A DNA stretch of 64,000 bases from Gnetum montanum (Eukaryota; Streptophyta; Gnetopsida; Gnetales; Gnetaceae), in contig MNCI01001040.1 of the NCBI GenBank assembly GCA_015680685.1, positions 500,734-564,733 on the forward strand. The letters are read 5' to 3'. Positions 10,320-21,358 of this stretch are shown here, in pieces. The stretch's first letter is position 1. Every line of letters begins with the position of its first letter. Below the pieces are notes generated by a model. The model was not told the origin of the DNA. It searched no databases and saw only the letters and a program-made list of their open reading frames with translations. Position numbers and translations under genes: made by a program.

Positions 10320-13240
10320 ATGGCTTTTTCAACTACCGCTGCCAATGCCTTCAACGTGGAAACCCCCTTCAACGTTGAAGTTCCCATCACGGTTCAAGGC
10401 ACCGCTGGTGCTGAACAACCTTTGAACCCAACATTGGAAGCACATCGATCTCTCAGAATCCAAAACTAGGAACTTGAGGCATTAGCCCAGCAACACAAGC
10501 GTTACATTTTCCTTTGTGCAAAGGTGCAGGCTAATCTACCCTTGGATTTACACGAAATCAAAGAAAAACGTAGCTTCGAGTTTGCTTATTGCAACGGGAA
10601 GGAATTCGTTCCTGCCCCCGGCATTCCTTTGCTTTTAACATAAGCATATCAAAGGCTATTCGACCAATTAATCTAATTGGCTATACTTAGGGAGCAACAG
10701 GACATCGCGTCCAACCAGGACGACGCCTTTCAAGACAGATAGGAGGAACTCGATTCCCAATCTGACGAGGGAGGTTAGGCCAACCCCATTCCTGTCGCAC
10801 CTACCCAGTCCTTCTGGGCCAACCTACTGTCTGTCACTACCCCCTTTGCCATCACACCTACGCTTCAGCAGCCTACAACTAAAAATGCAATGGGTAGCCA
10901 TGCCACATTCTCGGCATATCATCGCCCTTATTCCCTTGTTGCGTTCGCAGCAACTGTGCCCCTGCAAACTGTTTATCAGTACATTCCTATAGTGCGTAAC
11001 ATGCCTATCATGGCTACCCTACCGCATGTTCACATTGTACCTACTTCGCAACTGCACATAGCTTCCATGTCAATTCCTACATACATGTCTATTCCATCCA
11101 CTTTGGCAAGCCACAGCCTATCCACATGGTGGATCCCATTCGCTTCTTCATTTGTTCTACAACCATCGTAGATGTCTCACTATGTTCGCCCTCAGACCTA
11201 CCTAACCCCGCAAACAGTACATCCTAGCACAGGGCCATGGTCTGTCCCGTCGGTAATCCAAATAGTCTATTCGGCAGCTCAACCTGCTATTACTGCATTG
11301 ACAATACCACCCACTAGGTGGTGGACAATGCAAGTAGCACCTTTAGTGGGGGCAGCCCCAACGGCACTGCCGATGAGTCAGCCCACCACCGCCACCATGC
11401 CGCATGTGGGAGCTACCACTGCAGTCTCTCAACCATCTACAAGGTTGCCAGGTCTAGACTAAGCATTTTAGCTCATCCAGACCCTCACTAAGGAAATAAA
11501 ACACCTCAAATTTGTTGGGTCTAACATGGTACAAGTCATGGACTTTTATCAGGATGACCTCGTTAGCCCTGCAATCCGTGCTTTAACGTTACCCCCCAGG
11601 ATGTCTCTCCTACACTTCACAAAGTATGACGGGGAGGGAGATCCCAACGCACATCTTGTCACTTTCAGGTCTAAGTCTTTGCTATCACAACAATGACCGC
11701 ATACGATCATTCGCATCTTCACCATGTCCCTAGCTGGGAAATCCCTAGATTGGTACCGCACGTTGCCACATTCATCCATTTCAACTTTGGAAGAGCTGCT
11801 GACCCAGTTTGTGACACGCTTCAAGTACAACTTGAAGCTAGAAACCACGCTAGATCAGTTGATGAGTGTGAAATAGGACACGCTAGAACCAGTCCAAAAA
11901 TTCATTCAACGTTGGAGCGCAACCCTTAACGAAATCCGTGAGCCCATTACGGAGGCCCACTTGCTGGCCGTCTTTAAGGGTGCAGTAAACGACTTCATCA
12001 AGTCCAAACTGTACTATCTCGCTCCTCGCTCTCTCAATCAAGATTTCGCTCAAACTAAGAGCATACAGGACACGGCCAAGATAAGAAAAGACCTGGAATA
12101 CATCGCTTACAAGAGCACCTTCGCAAAGAAGGAAAAAGGTAAGGCCCCGACAACCACTGTGGCGGCTGTGGCAACAAAGGCCAAGCCAAAACCTAGCAGC
12201 AGTGGTAGCAAGAATAACAAGAAACCGACCATACCTACAGCTAACCCCATGCCCAAACTAGGCCAAGCACCACAACCTGCTGTGCCTACACCCAAGACAT
12301 CTACATACACCAAACCCAACTTTTAGCACAAAGATCGCTCGAAATACACCCCGCTACCTCTCAAACCTTCAGAACTCCTGAAGCAACTGTTGGCAGCGGG
12401 AAACACAAGACATCAACACTACTACGAGCTCCTTAGGAATCCCTCTTTGGCCTTGCCCAATGAGCCCCCAGTTCCTAGGGGTTTTAGGCTAGACAAGTTT
12501 TGTGACTACCACCAACTATGTGGTCACACCACGGATTATTGTTTGTCATTGCAGGATGACATCCAAAGATTAATTGATCTAGGGAAGCTGGTGTTGAACG
12601 AAAGCAACCCAGTACGCCTTGAAAATCAATCTATGTATGTGTACACAGATCCCCTCAACACCAATAATGCCAGTTACGTAATCAACACCATCGGCATTAA
12701 CAATGATCCCAGGCCACCCTTCTAGCCATTTGTGATCCGTGTGCCTCAGCGTAGTGCACCAGCACCACCAATGATTAGTCCAAGCTCGCAGCCGTCCTTC
12801 ATCCTAAAAGTCCCACCATGGGCATCCACCTTGCCACCGCCTATTGGCGAGGCCGCACGGTCCTATCAGTTAACATCTTTAGCTCCATTCGTCATTAGGA
12901 GATCGACGTCTTCAAAAACCCTTACCCTACGCAACAGAATTGAACAACCTCCTCACCACTGGTCAAGCGAGACGTCGAAGGGAAGTACCATCAGGGGTAT
13001 CCCCAAGCCTACGCCTTTGCCCCTCGCTTCTACATCTTCGTCACCAAAGATGAAGGTCGACATGATTACGCAGCCTTCATTACCCTACTGATAGGGATCT
13101 GAACCCAAATCTGAGGTCACCTCTCCTTGGGAGATTCGTCTTCTAGGACGAATCAAAGAGGAAGAGGGTGTCAAACAAGCAGGTGCCCAAGACCTTCTAG
13201 ATGCCCTCACCCAGGTCAAGCAAGCCCTACAGCAGAAAAT
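10320..13240 (+). pseudogene. gag: Tat-like gag
   Basis: ATG at 10320 begins MAFSTTAANAF. One frame can be followed for about 2.8 kb. It runs through a Pro/Thr/Ser-rich region (10800-11450), a retrotransposon-gag capsid-like region at about 11560-11960 (SLDWYRTLP, FVTRFKYNL, FIQRWSATL, AHLLAVFKGA), a basic Lys/Pro/Ser-rich stretch (12130-12330) and a Cys/His motif CDYHQLCGHTTDYC at about 12512-12553. About twelve in-frame stops interrupt it: eight TAG, three TAA and one TGA, nearly all where Gln or Arg fits. There is no frameshift before about 13230. Gag would build the particle; this copy cannot do so. Confidence 0.8.
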
Positions 13241-14080
13241 GCTACACCGAGCTTATATGACCTAATCATGACATCTGTACCCCACCAAGAAGCTCTAGTC
13301 CACATATTAACGGTGATTCCGATCGATGAAAACATGCCAGTAGAAGAGGAAGCGATCCACTCGGTAATGCTTCCCTCTATACCCGCAGAGCCTGCACCAC
13401 CCCAATTAACTTTCTGTAACGACACCATTAGGGAAGATCCTGAAGGGGGTCAAGTGACTACGGTGCCTCTTTCCATCACAATTCGAGTCGAACAACACCG
13501 GATCTGAAGGGTACACGTTGATGATGGGGCTGCCACAAACATCATTTCCTTCCCTATTGTGGATAAGTTGGGATTGGTGAACTAGATCAAACCAACGAAG
13601 ACATCGTGTCTAAGGTCCTTCAACGGGGCATGCGTCCTGGTGAAAGGCACAGTTCATGTAAACTTCATAGCAGGGGACTAGTTCCCCACAGACGCAACGT
13701 TCATCGTAGTCAAAGAAATGCCCAGGTTTAACTTGATCTTGGGAAGATAATGGTTAGTGCAACTTAGGGCTGTCTCCTCGCCTATACACCAGGAAATCCA
13801 CTTACCATACACGGGTAGGGAGGTGGTAATCCATGGTGACAAAGTGGCAACGCAAGCAATCAGCAACGTAAACATGGAATAGGGCTCAAAGGTTACGACC
13901 TGTGAGAATGAAGCACCTGTTCATGCATGCATTAATCATTCAATGGAAGGATTGGCTTAGCAAGCCGACTCCCAAATCAAAAACGCATGGGTCGAGTTGC
14001 CCTTCCAAGTGGAGGACAACGATGTGAATAAGTGCCCTGGCGAAACACCTCAGCCTTACATTCCAATCGACCCACAACGG
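13241..14080 (+). pseudogene. Tat-like aspartic protease and linker
   Basis: After a frame change near 13240, the frame continues through SLYDLIMTSVPHQEAL, a conserved pre-protease segment. The protease core starts RVHVDDGAATNIIS at about 13508, where the catalytic D-[ST]-G triplet reads D-D-G, so the active site looks damaged. NLILGR at about 13732 matches the conserved end of retroviral-type proteases. Stops are TGA and TAG. The frame ends ...PYIPIDPQR at 14080, where a candidate splice donor or insertion point lies. It runs to a TAG at about 14104 if unspliced. Confidence 0.65.
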
Positions 14081-14199
14081 GTCAAGAAGCAGCTACGCAT
14101 AGCATAGCAACCCTACTGCTTCCTACCAAGTTGCCATCCCTTGTACATTCGTCATTTCCTTGCCTTGTTAGTATGCCATCCTTTTGGCATGCTACGCTA

Positions 14200-14600
14200 A
14201 TAGCCCGAAATGGCCTAAAACTATCATCACCGTTTTCTGCTTCGTTAACGTATTACCTCTTTTGGACAATGGCCCAGAATGGCCTAAAACTAGCATTGTT
14301 GCTTTTTCGCTTTATTCTTTTAGCATGTTATGCAATGACCCAAAATGACCTAAAACTAGCACCGTTGCTTTCTGCTTTATTAACATGCTATTTTTCTAGC
14401 ATGCAATGCTAACGCCCCAAGATGGCCTAAAACTAGCATCATCACTTTGTTGCTTTGTTAATGAACTATCTCTTTTGGCAATGGCCCGAAATGGCCTAAA
14501 ACTAGCATTGTTGCCTTTCGCTTTGACATGTTGCATAATGGCCCGAAATGGCCCAAAACTAGCAATGGCTTGAGATGGCCTAAAACTAGCATATGAGAGC
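14200..14600 (+). repeat. Array of seven ATGGCCTAAAACTAGCA repeats
   Basis: Seven copies of a motif close to GAAATGGCCTAAAACTAGCA at about 14210, 14278, 14344, 14422, 14491, 14546 and 14574, separated by CTTT/GCTT-rich spacers. It lies just 3' of the antisense gene's last exon. Single relatives occur at about 19610, 24155 and 24280, and eight degenerate copies at 27905-28140. Confidence 0.7.
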
Positions 14601-17600
14601 ATGAATACTTTACATAGTACACAAGTTAACATAAAATCAGTTTCTTTTCTGAAGCTTTTCATTTCGTTCAAAATTTTTGCCTATTGGTAATGTTTGCAAA
14701 ATTTTCAAAGAATTTCAAAATTTTAGCATTTCAAAATTAGCAAAAAATTCAAAAAAAAATCTCATGCTATCATGGGGTGTCTCTGTTTGCATCGCCTTCG
14801 CCACTTGCCTCTGCTTCATCTGCTGGTGCATCATCTGCCCCTGCATTGCCTTCTGCCGGTTCTTCATTCCCTCCCTCCACAGGTCTCACACCCTCATCTA
14901 GAGCCTACATCGCAAGAATTAAGTAGTTAGCTAGGGCAACAACTGCAACAAATGCAAGCTATAACATAGCATGAGCATCTACTCATTAAAGTGACTAACC
15001 TGAGAGGGGCCCACGTCGGTCTCAAAGGGTATCCAGTCTAGACCAAACCTGAGGTGATGCCAAATCTCTTTTTTCATAATGTCCATCCAATGCCTGTCGC
15101 TAGGTTCAGCATTCACAACAGCAGCTTTCTCCCTTTCCACAGTCATCTATCTTAGAGGTTCCATGGAAAGGGAGGTGGTTGCGGTCTCTCCTATAGGAAG
15201 GTCCACCTTCAAGTCAGGAGATTCCGTAACCTTCACCCACTCTTTAAACTTAGCATAGGCCTTAGAAGCGCCAATGGCATTCATGAATGCTTTATAAAAG
15301 AATGGCTTCATAGCAGCGTCTTTGTACAGTCTCCGATGGGTGTCGTTCTCCAGCTTGTATGCATGTTTGTGGTTTCTCTGGGTTCGCCCCCATTCAAAGA
15401 CTTTAGCACTAATATCTTTCATATCCTGACACTTCTAGGCTAGCAAGTCCATCTGCATTTATTGTTCGACTATCTCGCAGGTGGATTCAACATTCTGGTG
15501 AACGACAGTCCAAAACCTGGCGTAGTCATCTACATCCCTCTTACAATCGACAACGTTAGGGTTATGGTTTATGAGGAAGTCGACCCTCGACCTAAGGATC
15601 GCCACCTCAGTGACCAGCTCAGCCTCTCTCTTCTTAGCCCTATGGGCCCGTTTCCACAGATCCTCATTAGTGCACTTACACTTCCACAGAGAGCGTGCTG
15701 AGTGCAAGACGCACTTGTGAGCCTCATCGAACACACGATGAGGTACATGGGTCATGTCAAGTGAGAGTGTAGGCACGGCATCAATTCTCATGGGTTGAGC
15801 TGGGTCCCATTTGAGCCGAGAGCCTGCGTCAACCTAAGGAACAAAGCAATCGCATTAGCATAGCAAAATCAACAAACTCAAAAGTTTTTAACAAAACAAC
15901 ATAGGATCATTTAATACTGCCACTTACCTGCACGAGGGTCCACCTACTGAAGGCGTCTGATCATGTCGTCAACAAGCCCCTGCACGAACGTAAACTTGTC
16001 AGGGATCTCAGCCCACAACTCCGCACAAATCAGAGGAGGTCTCATGACATTAGCAGTAACACCTGTTACACGATTAACCATGTCAGCAATGGCCAAAATG
16101 GACTATGATAAGGTAGACATCCCACCAACTCACCAGTGCCTGACTATGGTCTTTCTTCTTGCTGATGCAAGATTATTGTAGTAGCCTCAGTGGAGGACCC
16201 TGCCAAATCCATACAAGCCCCTTCCTCATGCGCTGGTGCCTTTCTTTTTAGGAGACCAACATCTTTTTTATTCAAGGGAGACACCTCTTCGTCAATAGGA
16301 GGAGGCTCCCTAATGACAAGCATCCCTGCCCTAGAGACAGGAGCTCCCTTATTCCTGACCAGGGCCCTTTCCTCCGAGACTAGGGCCTCCACATCTTTAT
16401 TCATCGCCCTCGTCCTAAGCATCGACACTTCCTCATCGCCTTCTTCTTCATCTTCTTCTTTCTCTGCTAAGCAAAAAAGGCATGTTTCGGTCGATTCAAA
16501 ACAAGCTAGTTCAAAACAAATGCTACGCTACGCCGCACTGCCTAGCGTAGCAAACTATAATAAAGTAAGCATTACACAAAAATTCTTACCAATGGGGGGT
16601 TGCGTCCTCTGTAGCTTGAGCCACAATCTTTGTCCCTACTCTTCGTGAAGGGTTTCCTTGGCTCAGGGAGGTCTCTTCCTTCGCAACTCCTTGGGCACAG
16701 TCTCAACTATGAGACGTTCACCTCATGTCACGCTACTAGTTATGATAGGGGACATCTCTCCTACGCTATCCTAGCCACGAATGCTACGAGCTGCCAAATT
16801 TTTAGTCATTATAGACAACGACTCCCCAACCATTTCCAAGGGATCCTAGGCTTACATAGTCTAGAGAACCTATCGAATTCATGGCTTGGGAATCTGATCA
16901 CGATCTCGCACGAACCAGACTCCATCCTCCTAGACCACTAGGAACTCCGCGAAGTGCTTCAAACAGCCTATGTAGAAGGCATAGTGTATGTTAGAGCGAC
17001 ACTTCGTTTGCTCATGGAGCCCAAAAATCTCAACCTGCAAGCCACTACATAGGAAACTAGCCCAGTTGTAACGGGCCCCTTCTTCCATAACCTCTTGCAT
17101 TACCCAGGCCTACTCAAGCCCCAGGACCTTCTCTTAGGTGAGCAGTTGAGGGAATGCATGAGCACAAAAGATCGAGTAAATCTCCATGGCAAGGCCATCC
17201 TTAAGCTTTTCCAAAGGGAATTCTTTTCGCTCCTTGGTGAGCCTCAACCACTCCTTGATATGCTGCTTCTGAAGGGTCAACTCCTGTTTTCCCTTCAACA
17301 CTACGGAGGCACCATTGTCAAGAACATCAAAAAGATTTGCAAACAGCTGGTCATTGATTTCAATGATCACCTGCACACCCCGTACGTACGTGCAAAAATG
17401 AATTGTCCTCCTAGAGAAGGAGTTGACTAAGGAAAGCATCTCGGCAGTAGAGATGCTCGAATTCGAAGCCAAGAATAGATCCATAAGCCTCTCGAGCAAG
17501 GAGTCCAAGGCCCCTCATTCTAACCAGCTTTGGCTCGCTGCTACTTCGCCATATTTGAAGTAGATGTTTGCCCCCTGCCTCTTGGTGGTTACCACCATCA

Positions 17601-18078
17601 CCTCACGAGGCTTCTTTGCCCTTGCAACAATTTTCACAAAATGCACGTAGCATAACACTGCAGAGAATTCAAAGATTACGAAAACACTTGAGCACACAGT
17701 GCCTACCTTTTAACCCACCAGGTCTATATGGAACGGGAACAGCGGGAGTTTAATCAAAGCCTCTTTAACCGTGACCTGCTTGAAGGGTTCTTTCCAATCC
17801 TTATCCAGCCAACCCTTCTCCCTACACTGATTATAGAGAGTGTCGAGCATGTGTAGATAGGTACGGTATTCTCCCCCACATTGACCAATCACACCCATCC
17901 ACAGGTTCTTGGCAGAAGCAAACTCCCGTAAGGCTAGCTGCACTATAGCCAGTAGACCCGGTTGGTTGTGAACCCCGTCATCATCAATGTAAAACCTAGT
18001 GACAAACATACACCGTTAAGCCTTTGGTTGGTATGGTCAGCGTTGCACAACAAAGCAAAGAAAAGATGCAAAACTCAC

Positions 18079-18528
18079 GTGCCAGCACAATAGACAGTCC
18101 CCTGTGGGTTCTGAAAGTATATCGCCATGTGATGTGTGAGAAACAATGTGTTGTATTGGTGATAGTAGTTGAATTCCGGCATGTCCCAAATCGAGGCTAA
18201 ATGCCTCAACCCTGTTGAGTGTTGGCTAGATCCTCCTCCCTACTTGCTCATGATTGCCTCATCGGTAAAATATCTCAGGATGCCCCGATTTGTCCCTGGC
18301 AACATGGCTTCTATTATGCTGGATGCCTCCTTCTCCTCTAAGGAAGACCAAACAATCACACTACAGTGGTTGAGAAGGAATTGCAAGAAGTCTTGTGCCT
18401 CTTCCTTGAACCAAACTGCTTGATCTCCCAAACGTATTTGGGGAGGAGGAGCATTGGCCACAAGTCTGCTCACATGGCACAAGACCCCTCCAATGTCCAA
18501 AACAATCAGCTGGGACCTTGGTCCTGCC
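18079..18528 (-). pseudogene. Exon 2: HAD-phosphatase-like domain core
   Basis: Acceptor TTGTGCAG|GGC at 18529-18531, donor AC|GTGAGT at 18078. It encodes motif I (VLDIGGVLC at about 18500), then FKEEAQDFLQFLL, then motif II VWSSLEEKE at about 18345, then a stop (TAG where CAG is expected) at about 18237, and MPEFNYYHQYNTLFLTHH. In NLI-interacting-factor phosphatases motif I has Asp at two positions two apart, or Asn in place of the second in some plant members; here the second is Gly. Exon 3 continues directly with FYIDDDGVHNQPG and a C-terminal helix, the order expected for the family. Confidence 0.7.
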
Positions 18529-18602
18529 CTGCACAATGTAGTCAGCAAATATTAGTATCACACTTGAACGTAATACATGCGCAACATAGCAACTTCTAGT
18601 AG

Positions 18603-18787
18603 CCCATACATATAGTATAGCATGACCCTTTTCCCATACATATAGTATAGCATGACCCTCTGCCTGTACATAGCGTAGCAAGGGTGTGGAAGCCTAACGT
18701 AGCAGGAGCATGCGAATAGCCTAGCATAGCAGGAGCATGCGAATAGCCTAGCATAGCAGGAGCATGCGAATAGCCTAGCGTAGTAGC
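18603..18787. repeat. Tandem repeats in intron 1 of the antisense gene
   Basis: Two 30-bp units containing CATACATATAGTATAGCATG (18603-18660), then a 27-bp unit containing AGCAGGAGCATGCGAAT repeated three times plus a partial copy from 18691 (18691, 18718, 18745, 18772). Each unit also contains the TAGCGTAGCA/TAGCATAGCA motif of the LTR ladder. Confidence 0.85.
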
Positions 18788-19406
18788 AAAACAATTGATG
18801 ACATGCCCTAACAAAACATGTGTCACATTACCACATCACACCATGGCCTAGCCCCCTCAAGGGTTCACGTTGCAACATGCTAAGGTCAAGCGACTTAAAC
18901 TACCTTAGCCCCCGTGGTTGTAACAACCACAGCTGTGGTGGTTTTAACGGCCTTGCATGCAATCACGATGCAATGTTTATGCATCTTCCATGGCCGAAAC
19001 GATGACTACGGTGGTGCAAAGGCCAAAATGATGCAACCACAGAAAACGTGGAGAACCAAGAATGGACGCAAACAAATAGGATGCAAAACTAGAGCAGAAA
19101 ATAGCAAAAAGTGCAACACAAAAAAGGCAAAGAGGACAGAGTAACTTACTGGGTCAACAGTGTGCTCTTTCACGCCAGAACGCGCACTTGTGGCGCATGC
19201 CTCAGGGTCTTTTTCACCTCCTCAACCTTCACAAGTTCCAAATGAGTCTTAGGAGCCATGGTCCTGCTTGCAGATTTACGCCCTTCACTATAGAAATTCA
19301 CCTTGCTAATCGATCAACACAATTGCTTCGCGTTCCAAAATCGCCTTGTGCTCTGATGAGGGTTCTGCGCTCTTACGATAAAAATGGTGAAATTACCAAG
19401 GTCTAA

Positions 19407-19420
19407 CCCCTATTTATGGC
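19407..19420 (-). promoter_or_regulatory. Candidate TATA box of the antisense gene
   Basis: On the minus strand GCCATAAATAGGGG lies about 150 bases upstream of the ATG at 19259. Spacing leaves a 5' untranslated region of roughly 115-125 bases, normal for a plant gene. The gene therefore appears to carry its own promoter, opposite to the element's LTR promoter. Confidence 0.6.
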
Positions 19421-19741
19421 CATAAGAGGAGGGAAAACTTGTTGCCCTCTCTCTCTCCGATTAATGTGGAGTGCGCCGTATAGCGTAGCATGCTCGCCAT
19501 GACATCATAACACGATTAGCATTAAAGCCTTGACACACTTCAAGCCAGCTACTTACCTTCCCAAAAACAAAAAATAATATTTGTTTTTGATTAAGGGTCT
19601 GAAAAGATCTTAAACTAGCAATCCTAGCATAGTTGCACCCCTCAGGGTCCAAAAAGACCCTAAATTAGTAGTTTCAACCTATTACGATCGCAATCCACAA
19701 ATAACGTTAAACTAACAACACCACATGCTTACATCAGTGGT
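19421..19741. other. Upstream region of the antisense gene
   Basis: No gene. It contains a TAGCGTAGCA motif (about 19480), two AAGATCTTAAACTAGCA-like motifs (about 19600-19680), and then the target site of the PLE. Confidence 0.5.
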
Positions 19742-19786
19742 TATCTCATCTTCTTTCACATAGGTAGTATCACATTTCTTAGTGGT
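19742..19786. repeat. 45-bp direct repeat flanking the PLE, left copy
   Basis: The 45 bases from TATCTCATCTTCTTTC to TTTCTTAGTGGT are identical to 23994-24038. They fit a long target site duplication. The flanks outside the two copies differ, so they are not part of a longer tandem repeat. Confidence 0.9.
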
Positions 19787-20186
19787 AGTTAAAGTTATCA
19801 ATCTACGATTGGTAGTTCACCTCTCGACCAAAGAAAAGCATTTCATGTGTGGCTCTACCATCCAACATCAAAATATCTTTTTTTTCTTAAAGCCCACTGA
19901 ATATTTTTTTTTGGGACTCTATCTTAAGCATTATCTAACTCGATGAAAATCATATTCACATTATTCTTTTTATATTAAAATTTTTGCATAAGTTTTCTTA
20001 GTAAGAAAACGACTTCTATAATTAAACTCCCTAGCATAAAACCAAACCGATTCATTAAAATGATAAGAATAGCTTACCATAAATATATAAAATTTCATAA
20101 GCATAAATTTATTCTTCTAAATTTTTGTAAATCTTCCAACCACTTGTGGAGTCGTCCCTAAGAACTTCTCCTTTCGGCCGAACCAG
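19787..20186. other. PLE 5' leader, no gene seen
   Basis: AT-rich leader. I searched it by eye for a second hammerhead core (CTGANGA followed by GAAA), as expected if a 5' pseudo-LTR copy were present, and found none. Confidence 0.5.
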
Positions 20187-21350
20187 ATGGCCAAGCCCCA
20201 TCCTGGCCCTGCCAGACAGCCTGCTAAAAATCAGCAGAAAAAACAGCCGCAACAGAAACAACAACAGCAGCAAAAATCCAAAAATTCCAAGCAACAGCAA
20301 CAACATCTACAGCAAAAACAACAAAATCAACATCTTCAACAGCAACAACAATTTCACACACAGCCAAATCGCAGACAGCAAAATCAGCAAAACATGCAAG
20401 GGAATCAACAAACTAAACAAAAACAACAGTTTTTCACTGCTTCTAGATCTAACCAAAATAATTTTGCTTCAGGTTCTAACTCAGATCCTGGCATTAATTC
20501 GATTAATTTTGGTTCTGGTTTTCGTTCGGGTTCTAGTTTTCGTTTGGGTTCTGTTTTCTTGCAAGACGTAGGTTCTGGTTTTGGTCATGGTGCTCCTGCA
20601 GGCCCTAACCTCAGACCCGGCCGTGGCCGCGGTCGCGGCCGCATTTTTGAGCACGGTGCAGACAGATCTGTTTTTGGTTCAGTTTGACGCGGTAGAAATT
20701 TCAGTTGTTTTGAGGGTCGCACGGGGGGCAGATCTGGCGGCAGAGGTCGCACAACCTTCAGATCTGATAGATCTGAGGATTTCATTCCCGGTTCTACTCC
20801 TTGATCAGAGTCTTTTGGTTCAGGGCCTCCTCGACCTCGTTGTTTCAACCGTCGCCCTCACCCTTCTTTCGCGCCTCGACCGCCCGCACGATCCGATCTC
20901 CCTCTAGCTTCGCGCTCTAATCCACGCTCTTTTGTCTTTGGATCTGGTTTCACTGCAGGTTCCAACTCTGCTTAGCCGCAGCCGCCGCCCTCCCGATCTG
21001 CTCAGCCACTGCATTTCGATTCTGTTTCAGGATTAAACCCTAATCCCGTTTGGCGTGCTGCGTCCGCCGCTAATGGTGCTTCTGTTTCTACGTCTCTTTT
21101 CTGTTTTCCCGCCGCTGCTGATGCTGCTTCCGCCGCCGCCGCTACTTCCGCCGCCACCGCCGCCGCCGTCACCTTTAGTAGCGGATCTTCCTCCCTTGGT
21201 GTGGCTGTTGTCACCTTTAGCAGCAGATCTTCCTCCCTTGGTGTGGGCTTCAATGGAATGAATGTTTGTAATTTGAATTCTGAGGCTATTTGTCTTGAGG
21301 ATAGTAATTCTTCTGGGTCTTTAAACCCAGACGGCCCAGCCCTGAATTAA
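20187..21350 (+). pseudogene. PLE ORF1, low-complexity Gln/RG/Ser/Ala-rich protein
   Basis: ATG at 20187; a 387-residue frame ending in TAA at 21348, broken only by TGA 20685, TGA 20802 and TAG 20973, which read as Arg, Arg and Gln if each is a C-to-T change. Composition runs in blocks: a long Gln-rich stretch (residues about 10-90), a Ser/Gly/Phe region, an Arg-Gly run at about residues 140-155 (GRGRGRGR), a second Arg/Ser/Pro-rich region, then an Ala/Ser-rich stretch (about 305-345). Such Gln/RG-rich regions commonly bind RNA or form condensates. No known domain was recognised. It stops eight bases before the RT frame opens, in a different phase. Confidence 0.6.
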
Positions 21351-21358
21351 GGGGCTAG

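Larger units (their letters stand above)
14770..19259 (-). pseudogene. Antisense spliced gene with NLI-interacting-factor/FCP1-like HAD domain
   Basis: ATG at 19259 (MAPKTHLELVKVEEVKK). Proposed exons: 19259-19150, 18528-18079, 17995-16590, about 16466-15928, 15833-15000, 14904-14770; roughly 1,150 residues. Introns use GT-AG with good signals (CCA|GTAAGT, GTGCAG|GGC, AC|GTGAGT, CAG|GTAAGT, CTCAG|GTTAGT), and the 83-bp intron (phase 2) and the 95-bp intron (phase 0) keep frame. The first half fits the plant NLI-interacting-factor phosphatase fold: LIVLDIGGVLC (motif I), VIVWSS (motif II), and NTLFLTHH where LDD is expected (motif III), so it is probably catalytically dead. The middle is unassigned; exon 15833-15000 is charged and helical; the last exon is Glu/Ala/Gly-rich and ends in TGA. 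Several internal stops fit CAG, CAA or CGA origins. Confidence 0.75.

Noticed and set aside
16190-16648. 152-residue plus-strand Ser-rich frame
   Set aside because: It overlaps the minus-strand exon at about 16466-15928 and crosses its splice site. It has no motif and looks like a shadow.
17658-17706. 49-bp intron between exon 3 and the next coding stretch of the antisense gene
   Set aside because: It has GT...AG ends, but it is very short for a plant intron, and the frame already continues across it without splicing and would shift if it were removed. Treated as exon.
18691-18787. CRISPR-like regular repeats
   Set aside because: The units are directly tandem with no unique spacers, and lie in a plant retroelement intron.
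19787-20186. A second hammerhead or 5' pseudo-LTR in the PLE
   Set aside because: No CTGANGA...GAAA arrangement found; the leader does not resemble the 3' end.
20109-20306. Leu-rich minus-strand frame resembling a membrane protein
   Set aside because: The complement of CAG/CAA-rich ORF1 codons gives Leu runs; there is no independent support.
21002-21261. Ala/Pro-rich frames on both strands at 21.0-21.26 kb
   Set aside because: Shadows of the GCC/GCT-rich part of PLE ORF1. The plus-strand frame continuous with ATG 20187 explains the region.
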